In this document: positions 59,231 through 63,966 of the stretch, piece by piece
Layout of the letters: each line of letters starts with the position of its first letter
Position numbering within the stretch: the first letter of the stretch is position 1
From: Bacteroidaceae bacterium
GTDB lineage: Bacteria; Bacteroidota; Bacteroidia; Bacteroidales; Bacteroidaceae
Direction of reading: 5' to 3'
Assembly: GCA_900769465.1 (NCBI GenBank)
Contig: CAAGGT010000247.1
Location: 1 to 63,966, forward strand
Length of the DNA stretch: 63,966 nucleotides
Translations under genes and position numbers: made by a program
Notes under the pieces: model-generated
Database searches by the model: none
What the model saw: only the letters and a program-made list of their open reading frames with translations
Told to the model about the DNA's origin: nothing

Positions 59231-59941
59231 TTAAGGATGAACGAATGTTCCAATCTCCTCGCCGTCCATGACCTTCTTGAGGTTGCCTACGATATCCATG
59301 TTGAATACGTAGATGGGGAGGTTGTTCTCGCGGCACATTGCTGTGGCTGTGATGTCCATAACCTTGAGACCACGTGAGATGACTTCATCGTATGAGATGT
59401 CGTGGAACTTTGTTGCTGTGGGGTCTTTTTCGGGGTCGGCTGTGTAGATGCCGTCCACGCGTGTACCCTTGAGCATGACATCGGCCTCTATCTCAATGCC
59501 ACGCAGTGAAGAACCTGTGTCGGTGGTGAAGTAGGGGCTTCCTGTTCCTGCAGCCATAATCACTACCATACCCTGTTGCATGGCCTCAATGGCTTTCCAC
59601 TTGGTGTAGAACTCGCCCACAGGCTCCATGCGTATTGCTGTGAGTACCTTGTTGGCTACACCGGCAGCACCGAGTGCAGAACTGAGCGCGAGGCTGTTGA
59701 TGACGGTTGCCATCATACCCATCTGGTCGCCCTTTACGCGGTCAAAGCCTTTGCCGGCACCGGTGAGGCCTCGGAAGATGTTGCCACCACCTATTACTAT
59801 ACCTATCTGAACGCCCATTTCTGCAACCTCCTTGATTTGGGCTGCATATTCATTGAGGCGTTTTACGTCTATTCCGTAACCCTGCTCGCCCATAAGGCTC
59901 TCGCCACTGAGCTTCAAAAGTATGCGTTTGAATTTTGCCAT
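59231..59941 (-). CDS. pyrH: UMP kinase
   Basis: A 236-residue bacterial UMP kinase of the amino-acid-kinase fold, phosphorylating UMP to UDP. Motifs: FKRILLKLSGESLMGEQGYG, IGIVIGGGNIFRG, DQMGMMATVINSLALSSALG, GTGSPYFTTDTGSSLRGIEI and ADVMLKGTRVDGIYTADPEK. Length and motif order are standard. It stands alone between a shared terminator downstream and a small divergent gene upstream. Confidence 0.97.
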   Translation of the reverse strand: MAKFKRILLKLSGESLMGEQGYGIDVKRLNEYAAQIKEVAEMGVQIGIVIGGGNIFRGLTGAGKGFDRVKGDQMGMMATVINSLALSSALGAAGVANKVLTAIRMEPVGEFYTKWKAIEAMQQGMVVIMAAGTGSPYFTTDTGSSLRGIEIEADVMLKGTRVDGIYTADPEKDPTATKFHDISYDEVISRGLKVMDITATAMCRENNLPIYVFNMDIVGNLKKVMDGEEIGTFVHP

Positions 59942-60047
59942 ATTGTTTGGTTGATTTGATGTTTTTGTAAAAGTAAGACATTTTATTAATATATGCTATA
60001 TTTTACATCAAAAGGTTAAGTTTATTTATTGCAATCCTTTTTTTTAC

Positions 60048-60055
60048 TACTTTTG
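60048..60055 (+). promoter_or_regulatory. -7 box for the small membrane protein gene
   Basis: TACTTTTG matches TAnnTTTG, with TTTA 19 bases upstream (60025-60028). The leader would be only 8-14 bases. Confidence 0.5.
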
Positions 60056-60069
60056 CCCACAGTAAATGA

Positions 60070-60300
60070 ATGGACATGATGCGATTCTTGAAGAACCCTA
60101 ATCTTACGGTGGCTGTGCTTGCCATATATACGGCTGCGGTGTATATTTACTTCTTTCCACGCAACAATGAAATGAGCGATACCGAGAAGTGGCTCACTGT
60201 AGGTGCTTCGGTGGTTATGCTAGGGCTGTTGTGGCTGCTGTTGCGACGTCGTGCAAAGCTGAGGAAGGAGCGTGAGGAGAAGATGAAGAATGACCTATAG
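60070..60300 (+). CDS. small two-helix membrane protein
   Basis: A 76-residue protein with two membrane segments (LTVAVLAIYTAAVYIYFF and WLTVGASVVMLGLLWLLL) and a strongly basic tail (RRRAKLRKEREEKMK). I do not recognise the family. ATGs at 60076 and 60079 are alternative starts. Its 3' end overlaps the end of the convergent birA gene by 6 bases. Confidence 0.7.
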   Translation: MDMMRFLKNPNLTVAVLAIYTAAVYIYFFPRNNEMSDTEKWLTVGASVVMLGLLWLLLRRRAKLRKEREEKMKNDL

Positions 60301-61053
60301 AGGCTGTTCTATTTCCTTGAAGGCGTAGCGCTGCAGGGTGCCATCTTTGCGGCGCACAAGCAGGTGACCGTCGCTCTCCACACCTTCTATCGTCGCAATG
60401 AAGGTGCCTTCCTTGTCAATGAAGGTGCGCTGTTCATTCATCCCCAGCAGCAACCTGGTGTATTCGGCTGCAATGGCCTCTCCATTGCCCTCGCACAGTT
60501 CTTTATAGTATTTCTCGAATGAACGGAGTATGGTGACAAGGATGTCATCGGGGTTGAAATCGCACTCTTTGAGCATCTTCATTGAAACGGGAGTCCTGTC
60601 CAATGCCGGGAATGTCTGCTGATTGACATTGAGCCCTATTCCTATGATGGCCTGTTCTACAAAAGTTCCCGAATAGTCAAGTTCCATAAGTATCCCTGCC
60701 AGCTTGCGGTTGCCGGCGTATATGTCGTTCGGCCATTTGAGCCTGACGTCGATGCCGTAATACTGCATTGCATTGTGCAGTGACAGTGCTGTGGCTTGTG
60801 ATAGGAGAAACTGGCTTGTTACGGGCAATACCGTGTCCGGGCGCACAAGGATTGAAAGGAGCAGGTTTTTGCCGGCGCCGGAACACCATGTGTTGCCTCT
60901 TTGTCCACGCCCGGCAGTCTGATGTTCTGCGGTGACAACGACAACTCCCTCGTGCCCTGATTTCTCCCATAGATTACAGGCTTCGTCGCGCAGATAACGG
61001 TTGGTGGAGTCCACTGTAGCGAGGCGTATCGTTGATTCTTTATTCCAAGCCAT
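60295..61053 (-). CDS. birA: biotin-[acetyl-CoA-carboxylase] ligase
   Basis: A 252-residue biotin protein ligase that forms biotinyl-AMP and attaches biotin to carboxylase carrier domains. The biotin/ATP loop is AGRGQRGNTWCSGAGKNLLL (GRGRRG type), then LKWPNDIYAGNRKLAGILME and IIGIGLNVNQQ; a small C-terminal SH3-like domain ends the protein. There is no N-terminal helix-turn-helix, so it is a monofunctional ligase. It overlaps the YjbR gene by 14 bases in an operon with yraN. Confidence 0.95.
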   Translation of the reverse strand: MAWNKESTIRLATVDSTNRYLRDEACNLWEKSGHEGVVVVTAEHQTAGRGQRGNTWCSGAGKNLLLSILVRPDTVLPVTSQFLLSQATALSLHNAMQYYGIDVRLKWPNDIYAGNRKLAGILMELDYSGTFVEQAIIGIGLNVNQQTFPALDRTPVSMKMLKECDFNPDDILVTILRSFEKYYKELCEGNGEAIAAEYTRLLLGMNEQRTFIDKEGTFIATIEGVESDGHLLVRRKDGTLQRYAFKEIEQPL

Positions 61054-61390
61054 ACTTGATACGTGTCTTTTTGGGGAGTTTCTTCAGTACCTCGATGTAT
61101 GAATGGTCGACGAGCGAATGGAACAGTCCGTCACTCAATGCTGCAATGTCGAGCTGGTTCCAGTATTTCTTGTTCATATGCCAGGCAGGGGTTATTTGCG
61201 GGTATCTGTCGCGCAGCTCTATGGCATAGTCTGCATCGCATTTCACGCAAAACCACTTTGTGTTTTCAAGGTCGGTAATAGCGAATATCTTGTTCTCGAC
61301 CCTGAAGACCAGTGTCGTTTCATCAAATGGGAAATCCTCGGTAGCGCCGGGTTTGCCCAGGCAGTATATGCGTGCGTCTTCAATGTTCAT
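61040..61390 (-). CDS. MmcQ/YjbR family protein
   Basis: A 116-residue protein of the YjbR fold (CyaY-like double wing). It begins MNIEDARIYCLGKPGATEDF and has PFDETTLVFRV and KWFCVKCDADYAIELRDRYP, with YIEVLKKLPKK at the end. Members may bind DNA or small molecules, but no function is established. It lies 12 bases after yraN and overlaps birA by 14 bases. Confidence 0.88.
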   Translation of the reverse strand: MNIEDARIYCLGKPGATEDFPFDETTLVFRVENKIFAITDLENTKWFCVKCDADYAIELRDRYPQITPAWHMNKKYWNQLDIAALSDGLFHSLVDHSYIEVLKKLPKKTRIKYGLE

Positions 61391-61402
61391 GGCTGCGTGG
61401 CT

Positions 61403-61765
61403 TTACCATTCGGGATAGAATGCATCCTCGATATGCTCTATTCTATATGGCTCGTTGTTTCCTATTACGGTTATGATGTCGAAACGGAACTTGAGGTCTA
61501 TGTGGTTTTTTTGCAGATAGGCCTGTGCCGCCGAAATGAGGAGCTTTATCTTTTTGTTATCCACTGCATCGTATGCGTTGCCGAACTCCTCGCTTGTGCG
61601 GCTCTTTACCTCAACGAATACAAGGATGTCGCGCTGTTGTGCTATGATGTCAATCTCCTTGTGCCCGCTGCGCCAGTTGTGATGGTGTACGGCATAGCCT
61701 TTGTCAAGGAGGTAGCGCGATGCCAGCATCTCGCCCTTGTTGCCAAGAAGATTGTGTTGTGCCAT
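61403..61765 (-). CDS. YraN family (UPF0102) nuclease-like protein
   Basis: A 120-residue protein of the restriction-endonuclease-like fold: GEMLASRYLLDKGYAVHHHN, HKEIDIIAQQRDILVFVEVK with the Asp and E-x-K metal motif. The family is related to Holliday-junction resolvases, but its role in the cell is unsettled. First gene of the yraN-yjbR-birA operon. Confidence 0.9.
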   Translation of the reverse strand: MAQHNLLGNKGEMLASRYLLDKGYAVHHHNWRSGHKEIDIIAQQRDILVFVEVKSRTSEEFGNAYDAVDNKKIKLLISAAQAYLQKNHIDLKFRFDIITVIGNNEPYRIEHIEDAFYPEW

Positions 61766-61833
61766 ATTGTTCCTTTTTTGACCGATTATCCGGCGAAGAT
61801 AATATTAAGAGTACTCAAAAGCAAATGAAAAAC

Positions 61834-61864
61834 TTGCATTTGGTCTAAAGTTGGATTATTTTTG
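61834..61864 (+). promoter_or_regulatory. promoter of the small-protein/tadA operon
   Basis: TTG (61834-61836), 20 bases, TATTTTTG (61857-61864). Transcription would start near 61871, 8-20 bases before the start codon. Confidence 0.6.
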
Positions 61865-61878
61865 CACAGGACAACAAA

Positions 61879-62130
61879 ATGATGTACTCAATGAGCGCAA
61901 AGAAAGTTAAGGCTCCAAAAGCAACAACAGCACGCACGCAACCTGTACGCCATTCGCGTATAGTGTGTCTTGTGAGTGAGTCGGAGATGAGAATAATTGA
62001 TGATTATCTTAAAAAGTACCGCATTGGCAACAAGAGCAATTGGATGCGCGAGACATTGTTGTCGTTCATATACAAGAATCTTGACGAGGATTATCCCACA
62101 CTCTTTGGTGAACACGATATGCGCCGATGA
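61879..62130 (+). CDS. small basic protein with ribbon-helix-helix-like region
   Basis: An 83-residue protein. The basic N-terminus (KKVKAPKATTARTQPVRHSR) is followed by SESEMRIIDDYLKKYRIGNK and SNWMRETLLSFIYKNLDED, which resembles a ribbon-helix-helix fold of the DUF3408/Arc type seen in Bacteroidetes. It could be a small DNA-binding protein. Alternative starts lie at 61882 and 61891. Its stop overlaps the tadA start as ATGA, so translation is coupled. Confidence 0.65.
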   Translation: MMYSMSAKKVKAPKATTARTQPVRHSRIVCLVSESEMRIIDDYLKKYRIGNKSNWMRETLLSFIYKNLDEDYPTLFGEHDMRR

Positions 62131-62561
62131 TGACTGATACCGACTACATGAAGATGGCTCTTGTCGAGGCTCAGAAGGCTTTTGACGAGGATGAGGTGCC
62201 CATTGGCGCCGTTATTGTGTGCAAGGGACGCGTTATAGCCAGGGCGCATAACCTTACCGAAATGCTCAATGATGTAACAGCCCACGCCGAGATGCAGGCT
62301 ATAACAGCTGCTGCATCAAGCATTGGCGGAAAATACCTCACTGACTGTACGCTCTATGTTACGGTTGAGCCTTGCCCAATGTGTGCCGGTGCAATCGCCT
62401 GGGCGCAGATGGGCAGAGTGGTGTATGGTGCCGAGGACGAGAAACGCGGCTATCACCGCTATGCTCCCGGTGTGATGCATCCGAAGACCGAGGTTGTAAG
62501 CGGTGTCTGTGCCGACGAGGCCACAGCGTTGATGAAGAGATTCTTTGCGAGCAAGAGATAA
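62127..62561 (+). CDS. tadA: tRNA-specific adenosine deaminase
   Basis: A 144-residue zinc deaminase that converts adenosine 34 of tRNA-Arg(ACG) to inosine. Zinc and catalytic motifs: DVTAHAEMQAI (HAE) and YVTVEPCPMCAGAIAWAQMG (PC-x2-C); the N-terminal MKMALVEAQKAFDEDEVPIG and KRGYHRYAPGVMHPKTEVVS are typical of TadA. It overlaps the small basic protein gene by 4 bases and ends before a bidirectional terminator. Confidence 0.95.
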   Translation: MMTDTDYMKMALVEAQKAFDEDEVPIGAVIVCKGRVIARAHNLTEMLNDVTAHAEMQAITAAASSIGGKYLTDCTLYVTVEPCPMCAGAIAWAQMGRVVYGAEDEKRGYHRYAPGVMHPKTEVVSGVCADEATALMKRFFASKR

Positions 62562-62597
62562 AAAACAATAGCAGATATATCCACCTAAAAGCAAAAT

Positions 62598-62624
62598 AGA
62601 CAGAGCAATATCGTTGCTCTGTCT
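62598..62624. terminator. terminator between tadA and the microprotein gene
   Basis: An 11-bp stem (AGACAGAGCAA / TTGCTCTGTCT) with a 5-base loop; GTTTTG follows on the plus strand, and ATTTTGC on the minus strand. It can serve both convergent genes. Confidence 0.75.
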
Positions 62625-62651
62625 GTTTTGTCATATACGAGGTTTGAAATC

Positions 62652-62807
62652 TTAATACCAAAGATTACCCCATTCTCCGCGCTGTGCCGGTGCTGCAGGA
62701 GGTTTTGTTCCGTCCCCTACAGGGATGCGGTCGGTTGAAGCTGCAATCATTGACATTGACTCTACTGTTACTACGGTAGATTTAGGGGGCAGATATATCT
62801 TTTTCAT
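62652..62807 (-). CDS. 51-residue microprotein, WGNLW family
   Basis: A short gene encoding MKKIYLPPKS...MSMIAASTDRIPV...QRGEWGNLWY. It shares MKK-x-Y-x-x-P, IAASTD near residue 21 and WGN-L-W at the end with the gene at 9353, and has the same length; the gene at 48843 is a more distant relative. It has no signal peptide or membrane helix; the middle is rich in Gly, Pro and Ala. It lies 35 bases after the T9SS-tail surface protein gene on the same strand, so it is likely co-transcribed with it, as at 48843. Function unknown. Confidence 0.65.
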   Translation of the reverse strand: MKKIYLPPKSTVVTVESMSMIAASTDRIPVGDGTKPPAAPAQRGEWGNLWY

Positions 62808-62842
62808 AATAAATCATGTTTAATCATTTACAATAGTAAAAG

Positions 62843-63966
62843 TTACTTGATAAGCACCTTCTTTCCATTAATTATATACAGACCTTTACTTGGAACTTCA
62901 ACTTTCCTACCCTGCAGGTCGTAAATAGTTTTCACCTCTCCGTTTTCACCTTTCACCTCTTCTATGCCTGTCGTGCCTTCGCCTTTCTCGCGGATGCGTA
63001 TTGAACGCATTGCCTCATCGCTTACCTTCACGGGAGAGCCGTCACGGGCGGTCATTGAAAGATATGCACGGAATGGGTAGAGTGATGAGTCCTCCGGTAT
63101 TTGCCACCAGCCGCCGTCTATGGAGATAGCATAGTAACGGTCGGCAGGCATTGATGCAAATTCTGTACCTTTGATATGCTTGTAGCTACCTACTATGGCG
63201 TAATCCATATATATTGAAGAGCAGCTGAGCGTTGTTTCCTCGGTGGCATGGAGCGTGGTATTTTCGTAAGATAGTTGCAGAATGGTGTATTCACTCTTCG
63301 CGCGGATGAAATAGGGGTGGTTGGCGTGGAGCGTACCTGTCTTTATCTTCACTATCTCCATTTCTATTTCGTCTATCTCGCCGTTGTCGTCGGTATCGGC
63401 GGAATGCATATCATTCACATAGGCAAATTCGAACTCGTCAAGCAGTCCTTCCGTTACGGGCACCTCAAAGGGCAGATAGAGTGAGTTCCACTCCGTGTTG
63501 TGTAATCCGCGTGTGTATTCAATATTAACGCCAACAAGATCCTCGGCCACATTGAATGCCTTGTGGTCTCCGTCGAAGATGAAGAACATTGTTTCGTCGG
63601 GATTCGCTGTACTGCACATCTCGCAGAAGCCATCCTCGTTGTAGCTGTGGGCATCGGGGTCGGGTTCGCTGTACTCGACACCGCAAAGGTCACAGATATT
63701 GCCGTGCTGGCAGGTGGCCTTGTTTTCGTCTTTCTCGGTGGAATGCTCCTCAGTTACTTTATGTCCGCAAACGGAACAGGTAGCGGTATGGGTGCCATCG
63801 CCGTTGTCGCTGTAAGTGTACTCACAGCCGTTGGCACAGGTTACAACCCACTTGCCGTCCGCTTCGGTTGCGGTATAGCCCTCGGCAAGATATGCGGTAG
63901 GATCAAAGCCGAATGTGCCACCGGAAATAATGATTCTGCCGTATTTTATTCCCAACGCTTCCACAT
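62843..63966 (-). CDS. surface protein with T9SS tail, 5' end beyond the window
   Basis: The last ~374 residues of a larger protein; the frame is open to the window edge. It contains two small cysteine modules that look like zinc ribbons (GTHTATCSVCGHKVTEEHST; CQHGNICDLCGVEYSEP and DGFCEMCS), a pattern also common in secreted repeat proteins of Firmicutes. A beta-rich domain follows (LYLPFEVPVTEGLLDEFEFA, HPYFIRAKSEYTILQLSYEN), then a T9SS tail (TIYDLQGRKVEVP, GLYIINGKKVLIK). It is a secreted or cell-surface protein of unknown function. A microprotein gene follows 35 bases downstream. Confidence 0.85.
   Translation of the reverse strand, partial: VEALGIKYGRIIISGGTFGFDPTAYLAEGYTATEADGKWVVTCANGCEYTYSDNGDGTHTATCSVCGHKVTEEHSTEKDENKATCQHGNICDLCGVEYSEPDPDAHSYNEDGFCEMCSTANPDETMFFIFDGDHKAFNVAEDLVGVNIEYTRGLHNTEWNSLYLPFEVPVTEGLLDEFEFAYVNDMHSADTDDNGEIDEIEMEIVKIKTGTLHANHPYFIRAKSEYTILQLSYENTTLHATEETTLSCSSIYMDYAIVGSYKHIKGTEFASMPADRYYAISIDGGWWQIPEDSSLYPFRAYLSMTARDGSPVKVSDEAMRSIRIREKGEGTTGIEEVKGENGEVKTIYDLQGRKVEVPSKGLYIINGKKVLIK

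Noticed and set aside
1..63966. tRNA, rRNA or known riboswitches
   Set aside because: I looked for cloverleaf and ribosomal motifs in the intergenic stretches and found none; small or divergent RNAs could be missed without a covariance search.

Overview
The window looks like a chromosomal segment of a gut or oral Bacteroidales bacterium, most likely close to Prevotella. The signs are Bacteroidetes-type promoters (TTTG, about 19-21 bases, TAnnTTTG), few Shine-Dalgarno sites, several secreted proteins ending in a type IX secretion (T9SS) tail (YDLQGR ... KG-Y-I-NGKKV), GH2/GH20/GH33 glycosidases, a Ser-type sulfatase with its anaerobic maturase, BspA-type leucine-rich repeats, and a DUF4834 gene after psd-pssA. 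No tRNA, rRNA or CRISPR array was seen.

Layout. 1-4.3 kb: the right end of a mobile island on the minus strand (HTH proteins, primase/helicase). 4.4-9.5 kb: a strong promoter with a possible small RNA, a radical SAM/SPASM enzyme, a tandem 87-bp repeat, a membrane LytTR regulator, an SGNH esterase, a long-chain acyl-CoA ligase and a 51-residue microprotein. 9.6-13.6 kb: a secreted GH2 beta-galactosidase. 13.8-21.2 kb: threonine/serine use (threonine dehydrogenase, DUF819 membrane protein, Kbl, SstT) plus a double-domain sialate O-acetylesterase. 21.4-31.9 kb: two very large T9SS sialidases and a GH20 hexosaminidase. 32-40 kb: ROK sugar kinase, a sigma/anti-sigma pair between what look like group II intron fragments, lipoprotein sulfatase, its maturase, and a NagB-PIG-L fusion. 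40-49 kb: a membrane Ser/Thr kinase with a BspA-type ectodomain, its partner, a 1854-residue BspA-like surface protein and a second microprotein. 49-62.6 kb: housekeeping genes (dnaE, trxA, psd, pssA, pyrH, birA, yraN, tadA). 62.6-64 kb: a third microprotein and the 3' part of another T9SS-tail surface protein.

How the genes fit together. From 9.5 to 40 kb the genes form a host-glycan (mucin-like) foraging set. Esterases deacetylate sialic acids, sialidases remove them, beta-galactosidase, hexosaminidase and sulfatase trim the exposed chain, and the ROK kinase and NagB fusion handle the released hexose or amino sugar inside the cell. No SusC/SusD pair and no nan catabolic genes are present here.

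The most unusual signals are: (i) a family of three microproteins (MKK-x-Y start, IAASTD-like middle, WGN-I/L-W-like end), two of them directly downstream of T9SS-tail surface proteins; (ii) a receptor-like kinase whose outer domain resembles the neighbouring BspA surface protein; (iii) a putative promoter-RNA-terminator unit in front of a radical SAM gene; (iv) probable group II intron fragments on both sides of a sigma/anti-sigma operon.
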